From Hepsetus odoe (taxonomy: Eukaryota; Chordata; Actinopteri; Characiformes; Hepsetidae), in the NCBI GenBank assembly GCA_017165825.1, contig CM029372.1, positions 10,027,502 through 10,091,501 of the forward strand: 64,000 nt of DNA, written 5' to 3'. The position numbers were made by a program, and so were the translations under genes. Every line of letters begins with the position of its first letter. Within the stretch, counting starts at the first letter, position 1. The notes beneath the pieces were generated by a model. The model was not told the origin of the DNA, did not search any database, and saw only the letters and a list, made by a program, of their open reading frames with translations. This document shows, piece after piece, positions 39,229 to 51,325 of this stretch.

Positions 39229-42200
39229 TCCATGGCTTGCCCTGCATTGTGCCATTGCCATATAAAATGGTAATGGAAGCATCTTCTTTAGTTTTGAAAT
39301 GCATTATCCAGCTTTTTTGTCTGTTCCCGCTTCCTGTGCTGCTGATAAATATGGAAAGAAGTCAGCCTTGTAAGAAAAACACCGGCCAATATTTATTTTC
39401 TGTGCACGATTTTAGATGTGCAGTTGGACGTTCAGCTGTTTGGCAGCTTGGGGTGCAGCAGGCTGTGTGATGGAGAAGAGCCCGAGGCAGCCACTGGCCA
39501 GCTTTCTCTTGCTCAGCTGATGCTTAAAGTTGCAGGCGAGCAGGTTTGACATACTTTCTGAAGTGTGGCTCATTGAGAGCTGAGCGGTAAAATAGGGCTA
39601 ATGACAATAAGTTGAGTTAATGAGAAAGGGAGGAGAGTAGGAAGGAATGACGTTTAAGAGAGATGAAAGCTGAAGAAAGGTGGTTGGTTGGTGTAGGATG
39701 GCAGGGGCTTGAGGTGGTATTTAAGACTTTGATCAGATAAAAAGGGAGAAAGAAAGACAAACTGAGATAAAGAAGAAAGTGAGTGATGTGTTTGGATTAA
39801 GAGGACTTAAACTGAGAGAAGAGAGAAGAAAGAGCTTGAGATGGGCGTATCTCAGCACGCCAAAAAGCCGTCCCCAGGACGAACCAGCGGCGGACGTTTG
39901 ACAGCGCACACACCCCGACACACTCGCTCGGGCCAGACACGGCATACTCCACGTGCGGCTCAGCCTCGGACAACAGCAACCAGAAAGCAGGCCGCACACA
40001 CCTCGCAGGCTCATACACACCGTCCTTTGTCAGCTCAGGGTGGTCCGGCTCGGCCTGGGAATGGACACACACACATGCATTCACACACGCACCTGTCGGC
40101 TCACCCTGACCATGGTGGCTGTAACTTCATCTGCTACCTGTGTTACTGTGGGTATTGCCTGGGCCTAACTATTCTCTCTTTCTGTCTGCTCCTCCTCCTC
40201 TCTCCTCCTTCACCTCGCTCACACTACTCCACCCCTCCTCCTTCCTCTTCTTCTGTCCCTCCTTCTCCCTCTCTTGACCTCGATGATTTCTTTTCCTTCC
40301 CTTTGACTTCTCTCTCCTCTTTCACATTTCCCTTCTGCCCCCATTCTTCTCTTAACTTTTCCAACCTCTCTGCCTTTTTCCCCTTTTCTTCTCTTCTCAC
40401 CTCTGCTGACTCTCTGCTTATGGATCACTTTCCTTTCAACCTCTCATCCTCTCTACAACCATGTCCCTCGTTGTCCTATTCACCGTCCCACCCCACTCAC
40501 CATTCCTCCTCTAAATCTGATGGCACACCTGACCACTCTCCTTCCTTCTCATCATCTTCTCCTTTGCCCCGCCCTTTCATGCTCATCCCTCCTTCACTCC
40601 TTGTTTTACCTCGCCCCTCTCTTTGCCTCTCTAAACCACTCTCCTCCTCCTCCTCTCGCTCCTTACCCTCCCTCCTGCTCTGCCCGCACAGTTTTGCGGA
40701 TCTGGAGTCCATGCCACTGTCAGGGGCAACGCCCCGTCCCCGTACGTTGCTGCGTCAGCAAAGCCTTCAGCAGCCCCTTGTCCACCAGCCGCTTGCCTCA
40801 GGGCTGGGCAGCCGACCCCCAATCTCTCAGAGTCTGGGCCAGCTCCACCCCCAGCCCACTATAGCTGGGACAGGGGGCGGAGGGGCAGGGCCGGGGGGAG
40901 GAGGAGACGGCTCAACGTCAGGTTCTCAGCGTGGAGGAACAGGGACACAAGGCTCCAGAGGTGGCACAGGGGGCGGAGCCGCACGCTATAGGTCAGGAGG
41001 CGCAGGGAGTCGGGCCATGCGTGGAAATCCAGGCAGCTGGGATTATGTGATGAGCCAGATCAAGAACCGTGGCCTGGATGTCAAGTCTTTCCTGTGAGTT
41101 GCTTCCTGTTACTCATGCATGTGTCAGTCTGTTTGCTCTGATTTGTTTTTATATCTTGGACTGACAGAGGCCTGGTCAATGAAGGTCTCATGCCCTGTCT
41201 CTTCCAGCCAGTAGAGAGGGTGACAAAACAAAAAAAGAATTCAGACAGTAACGCTAAAACTGAAACAGGGGTTCCCAATCCTGGTCCTGGATTATCCACA
41301 CTGACACACCTAAAAGCCGATCAGCTAATTAAGCCTTAACTAAGCTTAAGTTATGAAAAGCGAAACACTCATTTGTAGGGTAGTACTCAACAAGGAACCC
41401 AGGCACCAGAGAATGTACGAATTAAGTATGAAAGTATGAATTATACCATACAACCAACAAAAGTACTGCAATATAGCTGCTTGAGCACTCTTCTAATCTT
41501 CACTTAATAGAGGTCCATATAAGTCCATATATTCTCCACAACTACTTTGAAATCTACATTTAAATCTATATAAATCTAAATCTATATAGATCTGAATCTA
41601 TATAAAAGACTGCCTACAAACAACAACCTTGGATCTAAATACTAGTTCAAATAAATTAACCCTTTAATCAATATGATATTAATAAACCCTTAGAAGTACA
41701 GAACTACCACTGTTGCTTGATCCATAAATTCCAGACAGTAAATTCCTTCATTTTTTCAGCTTGTGGAATGACATTAAAATTAAGTTGGAGTGTGGGCCTT
41801 TCTAAAAATGTTCAGGTGAGCCTCCTGTCTCAAGTTTCATAATAACTGCAAATGTATTGAATAGTTTAGATCTCTGTTTAGGTTCCCATTCCTGACTGAA
41901 GATTCATCCCCACAACATGATGCCTTATTCTAGAAAGCAGTGTCTAGAGAACTGTTGTTCTGTTAGCAGCGTTACACATTTGAGCTGTGGTTGTCTTCTG
42001 CTTCTTTGCAGTTACCACTGGCCTCTTGGTTGCTTTTCTGATAAATGCAGTCACTTATGTTCAGCGGAACAGCTTCCTCAAGGATGAGCAGCATTGCCTT
42101 ATTTTTCCATTTTTAATAATGGATATCAGTGCTCTACAGAAAGTTTGCAGCATTTTATTTTTAAGCAAACCATGACTGATAAACTTTGTCCTGCATTATT

Positions 42201-45138
42201 GCATTGTTCATAATGATGCTAGGTTAGATGTTCTCAAATGAACTCTGAGGCCTGAAGTGTAATTTTATTAAGGCCGCATCCATTCAGACAGACTCCATTC
42301 ACTTCTGAGTCGGTGGCACCAGTACTAATGTACTTCTTTGACAACAGCAGAGTAAATATTTTTGCAATTACATTTTTAAAATCATAAGTCATTATATTAT
42401 ATGCTTTCTCCTGTTTCAGTATGAAGGCCTATTTAGTGTAGCTTTATCACATAAAGTCTTTATTAAATGACTTTCCTTTCCAGGTTGAAAGGAACAAAAT
42501 GTGGAATGAATACTTTCAGGAGACACTATATATTTCATTTACGTTTTATATTAACAGGTTATAGCATGTCTTTACAACAGGATTCTTGTTATTTTGTTAA
42601 AAACCCCAAACCCATACATTTGAATTTTAGAATCTACACACTCAGCTGATTTTTTCAAAAACTGCTTTCGTAATCAGTGAGAAATAGTTCACCTAAAATT
42701 AAGCCTTGATTTTCTGCAACATCTAAGGGTTAAACTATGAAAAGTGTAAATTGATCTGAACTGGTCTCACATGTATTGTGTGACATTTTGGTGGTCTGTG
42801 TTTCATCTCTTTCTGTTTTTTTTCCCCACCAGTCTGTTTCTGTAGGCCTGCATGTGGCTGTATATAGTGCATACCTTTTCATCAGCGGCCCTGTCATGGC
42901 AGCATGTGATTTCCATTTTTCTGTTGCGCTTCTTTCTGGCATGACTATTGCTCCCATCCTTCATTCCCATAGCTCTCCTATCCAACTTTAATCTTTAGTC
43001 TTGAGACACACCTTTTATATGGTTTTCATAAGGCTGGGATATGGCCTGTCATTCCACCCTACTTCTAGTTTAAGGACACTATTTAGTGTAGTGCCAACGG
43101 GACAGAGTGATGAGGATGTGTTATAGGGTGTGTGTCCCGCATTGGTTGTTATTTGTTTAATTTGTTCTCTGCAATCTTTTATGTTATATCAGGTTTTCTA
43201 GAATGTTCTGAACAGTCAGAGAATGAAAAAGTTAGAGACACAAGCACAAGCACACCAGTGTAGAGTCAAGGTCAATGCCAGAGGCCACATATCCTCAGCT
43301 GTGGATCGATATTTGTGCCCTGAGCTTTTTTGCTGTATTTATGTCTGTCTTGATACGCTGTCTCAGTGCACCACAAAATGAATTTAATAAGGGGCTAAAG
43401 AGAAGCGCTCTGACTGCTGCTGAAAACCCTGCTTCAGTGTTACCTGACATCACATACTTTTTCACTCAGGGATAGATGTACATACATGCGCAGGTGCCGT
43501 GCAAACTGTGCCTCACTGAAGCCGCAATCTGTGCTTTAACATTGATTTGCTAAGGCAAATAACTGCATGCTCATGAGGCTCAGGCTTTAAAAGGTGAAAG
43601 GAAAAAGCCAAAGGAACAAAAAAATTCACTAACAACCTGTGATAATAAATACAATTGTTTGCCAGTATAGGGATGTAAGTCTGCTCTGACATGTGCTGCA
43701 GTCTTTGAAACAATGCAGCCACAACACTGCACCCTTTAACACATGGACACTTGATCTTTAGAGCCACAGCCCATAATCGAGGCTCATGCCTCAGCCTCGC
43801 CCCTGCATCCGCTGCCATTATTGCAAGTGAAAGGGACTGCAAGTGCACAGCAAACAAAATGCATGCTCTGCATTTAACCCATACAAACAGTGTATGTTAG
43901 CAGCAGTGGTTAGCGCCCAGGGAACAGTGATGGGGACAGTACCTTGCTCCGGGGTACCTCAGGGCAACCTACTGGAATGGGATTTGAACCCACCACCTTC
44001 CGATCCTGAGACCAACTCTGTCCTAACCAGTAGGCCATCACTGTTCCACTGAAGGATGTCTCTCAACAACACACAATTGAGACAACGCGTCAGATTATTC
44101 TCAGGTTTTAAAAGGTGCAGAATATTCCATATGAAACCCCTGCCTTGTTTGGCTCCGACATTAGTAGATCAAGCAGCCAAACTTCTGGCATCCCCAACCA
44201 TTACTCTCGCCCATGTCTTGGCCCTCCCTTAAATTCATATTTCTGAAGAAGGGAAGCATTTTTTCCCTGGTGATCTGCTCACATATTTAGACCTGTTTCA
44301 TGCATAACACACATATATAAAGCATCTAATTTGTGTCTGGCAAACAAAAGGCAGAGAACGTTCTGTAGTCTTAATCTCTCTCTCTCAATTAAAGCAATGC
44401 TTTTTTCAGAATAGTTACATTTCTAGCTCTCCCTTTCTGTTCAGTACACCAACATATGGTCATGTTGTGACATGCAGTTAATTGAATTATTATGGATGTT
44501 TGCTCTTGAATGAGGGTGCAACAGCACAGCAAGGCTCCAATTTTTTGTTGAATATTTAAACTGAACAATGCTAAGAGGAATGAATGAGCTCTTTCACACA
44601 CTGTTAGGCAAATAGTTTCATTACAATTCCAGGAAAGACTAAGTAGAATACTCTACAGAAGCCTTAATTCCATTCCAACTAGGGCTGCATGATTTCCATC
44701 GCCGCGCATGAAAGAGAGAATAGCATGGCCTCATAAGTGTTTAGGATCCCTCTTGCTGAACGGTGTGTCAGCCTGTAACGTTGCGCAATGTCTTGCGCCA
44801 GCCTCCCGGGCATGGTTGCTTCTCATTTAATGGATGTCACCAGAAACTTCACAAGCCCTGGGTGATGTTTTAGATTCCTCCAGCTGTTAAAAAATAAGGT
44901 GATACCGTGGGACACGCGCTGCTCCACAGCTGCTAGAGTACGCGGAGGACATCGAATGCATTTCTTTGCTTTAGAATTTATTCCATTTGTTTTCTTCTTT
45001 CATTTTCACACAATATATGTATCGTACTCTGTGAAAGAATGGATAGTATTGTGTTTGCTCTTTCTTCTCACCTGTGCGCATGTGTTTGTGTAGGCCCCCT
45101 ATGCATGCATCTACACTTTTGTGCATTTGCACGTCAAT

Positions 45139-45171
<33 letters not shown>

Positions 45172-46891
45172 TTTGTATGTGTTTGAATAGCACTGTTCAG
45201 TCTGAGTCAGATTTTCTTTTATTTGTAATGTATTGTTCTCGTTGAGGAACAGTTCTCCAGGCCTCTTGGTTCTCATTTTCAGTACAGTCACTGTACCGGA
45301 CCACTTTTAGAAGTTTGTCTTTTGTTTGTTAATCCACAAAGTGACCTACATATGAATCATCTCAAGCATCTCAAAGCCATTTACTAATGACCTGAAGCAG
45401 TGGAGGAACAGGTGTAGATGATTCCAGATGGTCCGGTGGTGATTAGTTTACTGCTGATGCTGAATGCTGAGCGGTCGGAAACCCTTTAACTAGGAACCTT
45501 GTATCTTTAGGCTTTATGCAGGCTGTCACATTGAAACATTTGTTCTTATTTCTTTCATTTAATCTACTCAGTATCCCACAGACAAGACATTTTAACAAAT
45601 CTGAAATAGTATTTTTTAATTAGAAACTAATTCCCTAGAAAAGAAAAAAAGAGAAATAAGATGAAATTTCACAGATATTACAAAACTTCTGCACAATGCA
45701 TATGTTGGGATGTAAACGCTGTAAAATGATGCATAACGGTTTATTATAAAGAAACTTACCAACTCTGACCTGAACCTGAGTCCTAATGTCTGCAATGCAA
45801 ATAAAGCTATTTCATTTGTTTTTGTATGTAATGTTACTAATCTGGCTTTCCTTTGATTATTTTGCATTACAGCATTTTTAAAAATCTGTCATGAAACAAT
45901 GTTATTCAGTGTCTTTATAACCATAACAGATGTAAACTACGAAGCACTCTTGTATGTCCCTCTAAATAAGCCCCTCTAAAATCTGCTAAATCCCATAAAT
46001 ATGAATGTAAAGGGAGTCGTCACACCTGGATTCCGTCATTACTGTGAACGATCCTGATTTGATAGTTTTCTACAAACAGCACACTCCATATCAGATCACT
46101 CTGAAAGACTACTTACGTCTTAATCATTTAATTTTCCACTAAATTTTTAACGAATGGACTTACCCTTTAATCCATTAGCGAGACCTTTGGGGAAATTGTG
46201 ACTGTGATTTTTTGGTGATCCTTTTCTTTTAATAGAACCGTCATTTAGAGGCAGGCCAGCCATACACACAGGAAATGAACCCACTGACAATACATGTATC
46301 TAACAACAATTGCCCTTGTTCAGAAGATTGATCATGTGCATTACGTGTAGGTGGGATTTCAGACTGCTGTGTGAGAGCAGCTCTTTCATTCTACAATGCT
46401 TTTCTCTCCAAAGCCAAGCATAGCTGTCCAAACAGGGAGGATACACACATTCACAGCCAGAGACACTGACACGGAAAGAGAAAGAGATGGAGAGAGAGAG
46501 GGAGACAAACATGGATTATTGAGGGTTCTTGGTCTGTAATCAGTGTGAAGTGTTGGCGTTGTTAGCAGCTCATTACAATAGCCTGTCTATCTGTACTCTT
46601 ACACTGAAAACTCTCATACTTTCCCACTGTGTAAGTGTACATGTGTGTAGAAGACAGCCAGCTTTTTAAAGCATTATTTTGTGGCAGAGAAGAGCAGGCA
46701 GCGAGTGTCAAACCAGAGAGATGCCCATGAGAGTGGGAGGGAAATGAGAAAGGAGACAGATGGATTTTCAGAAAGAGGGAAAGAAATAGGAGGTGAGAGA
46801 GAAAAAAGGAGGGATAAATGCCATATGGAGGGTTGAGATCAGGGTTTAAATGTTTGGGAGGGAAGCGGTGGGCTTAAGATCAGAAAAGAGC

Positions 46892-46923
<32 letters not shown>

Positions 46924-47948
46924 AACAGTAAGGGAGAGATAACGAGAAGGAAGGAAGACGGAAAGTGGAAAAGCTGTTTAAGAGGTGAGACTGGAGGGAT
47001 TTTGAAGAGGATGAGCTGAGAGAAGAGGAGGATAGGTGAAGATGGAATGAAATTGCAGAGTGAAAAGGAGAATGAGAGAAATGAGGAAGCAGATTGAGAG
47101 GAGAAAGGGGAAAAAATGATGACCCAGAAAGCAATGGTACACCCTAGGCACCTCGTTCTGGCCTGACTCTCAAATAGAAACAATTAGTCCAGATCTTTCT
47201 AATGAGGCGCAATTAAATCTGCACTCTACAGGGAGAGCTGGATGATGGAGGAGATAGAGGGCTGGAGACAGTAATGAAGGGAAGGAAAGAGTGATAGAGT
47301 GGGAGTACATGCGATTCCTAGGGGTGTCCAGGATTAGAGTCTGTGTTTGTGCCTGTGTGTAAGCATGTGTGCATTTGTGTCTCTCATGAACGTTTGTTTA
47401 TTAGAAAAGTTGGACTGAAATGCTTCTCTGATAAATTATAATGAACAATACTGATCAGAAGGCTGGAGCAATAGGGATCTTCAAAAGTGCTGGCACACGA
47501 ACACCGCAGGGTTATTTTGGCTTTACTCAAAGCAGCTGAGGTGTTACTGTCTACTTACTTTTGGTAACTCTGGAGACATTATCTGTAATGTTTCTGAGGT
47601 GCCTTCACACTTTCCAGATTTCCATTCTAAACTTTTCAAATTTTTTTTTTTTTTGTTTCTCTCAAAATCTCTTTTATTTCTCTCTTCTCCTTCTTTTCTC
47701 CCCTTCCCTTATATCTCTCTTCCTGCCCCCCCTCCTATCCTTGTCTTTCTTTCTCTCCCTGCCTACCTCTCTCTTTTCTGTGTTTTTGTGTCTCTTTTCT
47801 CCCTTGTTTTTCATGTGATGAAGGGAGGGAAAGATGGTGGTTCTCTCTCTGGCGATTGGAGTGGCTGAACAGGATGACTTTGCCAATCTACCTGACCTAC
47901 AGGAGGTACCACCCAGTCAAGAAACCCCTTCTGATAAGAGGTACCCCC

Positions 47949-48020
<72 letters not shown>

Positions 48021-50976
48021 TATTAGATAAATAGTGAAGAGCTGAAGAGTTCATTTGGTAAAGAACTGAGAGGCTGTTACATGCACTTAACCAACCCACA
48101 CCGTCTGACTGGCGTCCTTCTCCATCATTGCAGGATTTTCGTTTGGTACTAATACAGAATTGGACTTGCTTCCACAATATGTCATTGTTGCTGAAAGGAC
48201 AGGTTGAACTTGGTGTGTGTGAATGTCCCTTCCTTCTCGCGCATACTTTACCATCTGTTTGGGGTGTCCATGCTGTTTGTTACAGTTTACACAAGCACAG
48301 AAATGCTTTATAATGAAAATGAAACAGAGCAGGGCCAAATCTGAAACAACTAGTGAAATGAAAATGTCCTAATTAAAATGTCAGAACCGATGTAGACACC
48401 AGTTAGCTAATTAGCTGTAGATTTAAGTAGTGCTTGACTTAGAAATAAGATTGGAAATATGTCAGGAATGTTTATTTTGATTAAATAAACCACATTTATT
48501 AAAAAGGAAATTCAGCAGAATTTTCAAAAAAAATAATTTAAGTAACTGGTGCCAGAGCTTTAGCAGTTGGTTTTGGTGCCTGTAATTAGCTTTTATCTAA
48601 GGGGCAGCGGTGGCCTAGTGGTTAGGGAGTTGCCCCGCATCGGAAGATTGTGGGTTCGATTCCCTCACAAGTAGGTTGCCCTGAGGTACCCCTGAGCAAG
48701 CTACCGTCCCTGTCACTGCTTCCCGGGCGCTTTCAATAGCTGCCCACTGCTGCACGGTGTTTGTGTGCATGGGTTAAAAGCAGAGGTCCAATTTCGTTGT
48801 GGTTCACTGTGTGCTGTGCTGTGACCTTGCAATGACAAGGGTTGTCACTTTCACTTTTTCACTTTCACTTATCTGATTTATTTTTGCGGATTTTTATTTA
48901 TGCAGTCTTGACTTTAGTTTGGTCAGGTTTGACTGGTGAGTTTTTTTTGTGATTTAAACCATGATGGTGTTTAGTGTTAAGATGTGTCTGTTCAGGATGT
49001 ATGATAGTAAGAGAGGCGAGCTCTTTCACACCTACCTTGTTCGGTGTTGACCTATCAAACTTTTATTTTAATCTGTGACCTCTCTGCCCATTCCTGGATC
49101 CTTCTTCCACAAACATTCTACTCCCAAGTGTCCTCTGGGTCACTGTGCAGCTGGTAGGAACACATTTCACACCAAATGAGGGACTTCAGCATCAGGTCAT
49201 TCTTTCTTTTCTTTTCTTTTCTTTTCTAATAGCATTTTAGCACTGTAGTGTCTGACTGACTGGCCTGTATTTATATATTTTGTTATTATTATTTTGTTTT
49301 TGCAGCACAAGCTTCTGCCAATAATGACAGATCAATAATCAATCAAAAAATAGTGAAACAACACTATTCTGGCAAATGAATGATGGCCTAGTGGTTAGGG
49401 GGTTTGGCTACAGAATCAGAAGATTGTGGGTTCAACCCCCTTACCAGTAGGTTGCACTGAGGTACCCTTGAGCAAGGTACCGTTCGTGTCACTGCTCCCC
49501 GGGCGTTTTCATAGCTGCCCCCTGCTGCACAGTGTGTGTTTATGCATGGGTTAAATGCAGAGGTCCAGTTTCGTGGTGTTGTGCTGTGCTGTGTGTACTC
49601 ACAATGACAAGAATAGTCACTTTCACTTTCAAGTTTGACAGGCATTGTTAACCTGATTGGCTCAGTTCCAACTGATTTACCAATGAATTGTAAAGAGGCA
49701 GAGTCAGTTTTTTTGCATTGATTATGAAGCACTCAATGCTCTTTATTTTAATATATAGAGGGTTGGAAATCATACATTTAGACAAAACACCAGCCTGTAG
49801 CAAGTCCGAAAGTGCTCATAACTTGGCTCTAATGTGGGCATAAAAGATTGTCTTTCCACACCATATTTCACTAATCATTGCACATTCATCCACCAGTGTG
49901 AACGGAAAAGACAGACACAAACACTGGTGTGGTCAAAAGTACTAGGTGTGAAAACTATGCTTTTTTTGTTCAGCCAAGCTATTGGAGATTTGTTGGCAGG
50001 ATTTTAATTGATCCCCAATCTTTTGGACTTTAATATCAGCCAGCATTACTGGAAGACTGATATCAGTCATACTAGATCATTCTGAGCGATCCTTTTTTCT
50101 TTTTTTTTTTACATGCAGTGATCTAAACAGTATAACACAGGGATTAAAAGACAGCTCAATTTCTGCCAACACAAATGACTGATGTGTAACTAAAGCGCAG
50201 CTCTCTCTAGAGTCTTCTTTCTCTCTCTCTCTCTCCCTCTCTCTCTCCCTCTTTTTTTCTCTTTTTTTGTGTCAGTTGAATAGCAGATCGGTTGGGAGGA
50301 AACGTCTTTAGACGAATAAACAAGGGAAAAAAAGAAAGTAGAGCTTCTGCCTGATTTCTGATGATGGAGTTTGGCTCTTTGTCACTAATAGGTAACCAGC
50401 TCATTAATCATTCTAATGAAATCCTCACCTGAGGCTCGTGAGGGTTCAGGAACTCCACTGGGTGCTGTGCGTGGGCCCCAGCTCAGCCAGTAAGAGACCG
50501 TGTTTTGTTTTTCACACCGGCACTCATTTGGCTTTTCTTCTTGCCTTGTCTTTACTCTTTGTCCCTTTCATCTCATCTCCCTCACTCCTTTTCCTGTATG
50601 CTTTAGTCATTTTCTCTTTCATGTGTTTTTTTTTTCTCCAGGTTTTGTTCTGTTTCTTTTCTCCTCCTGTGCTCTCCCTGTTGTGCTTAGCCCCTCATTT
50701 ATTCTTCCTTCATTATCTCGCTCATTAGTTTTACCTCCACTCCCCCATGCTCTGGTATGTATTTGTGTTTGAAGAGGTGTGTGTGTGTGTGTGTGTGTGC
50801 GTGTGTGTGTGTGTGCATGTGTGTGTGTGTGAGCATGCGTGTCTGTGTGAGTATGTGTATGTCTGTGTTTAATGGAGGGCTCAGTGAGTGTCCTCATTAT
50901 TCTGGAACATGCCATGAGATTAAGCAAACATTTGTCCAGAAAAAAATGCATTCTTTAATAGCCTCCCCACACGCAT

Positions 50977-51021
<45 letters not shown>

Positions 51022-51272
51022 CCACATGTCTCATGTGTATACAGTAGATTGACAGCCCTCACACCCTCAGATTGCTGTCAGTGCAGAATTGGTTCTCAGA
51101 CTCATTTCAATAACGACAGCATTTCAGTGCCATAAACTGGGTCTTATCATTCAGAGCGCTTTTGAATAAAAGTCTCTCACTAAACAGGAGTCTCTCTCTT
51201 ACACATTCTCTTTTTCTATTTCTTTTTCATTTTCTTGCTGCACATCTCTCTTGTATTACTCTCAGTTTCTGT

Positions 51273-51325
<53 letters not shown>

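Larger units (their letters stand above)
37467..40691 (+). other. syt7 intron 5 (3.2 kb)
   Basis: Contains a (GA)-rich start, a (TG)n tract at 37802-37840, two long (CT)n tracts (38983-39017 and 39179-39224), a unique-looking segment at 39240-39600, a CpG-rich stretch at 39850-40075 and the AG-free pyrimidine zone leading to exon 6. No gene is seen between 37850 and 38970. Confidence 0.75.
41094..47823 (+). other. syt7 intron 6 (6.7 kb)
   Basis: Holds one minus-strand SINE (43821-44047), a (TG)15 tract (45141-45170), a purine-rich block at 46680-47110 (GA-rich on the plus strand) and the pyrimidine-rich run-up to exon 7. A degenerate repeat-like passage at 41270-41340 resembles a common fish interspersed repeat. 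Between 41340 and 43820, and 44050 and 46680, nothing else could be supported. Confidence 0.75.

Noticed and set aside
38919..39470. Open frame of 183 codons, mostly Ser/Leu/Phe
   Set aside because: Comes from CT microsatellites, which lack stop codons; no conserved motif.
39841..40691. Exon 6 starting upstream, giving a 418-codon exon
   Set aside because: No AG exists from 40039 to 40689, and the AGs before that are in the wrong phase or lack a pyrimidine tract; the stretch is better read as the acceptor region. Kept only as a finding for a possible alternative start.
48601..48690. tRNA-like head with box A and box B
   Set aside because: Part of a dispersed SINE with a shared body and tail, repeated about a dozen times; no cloverleaf expected to be a functional tRNA gene.
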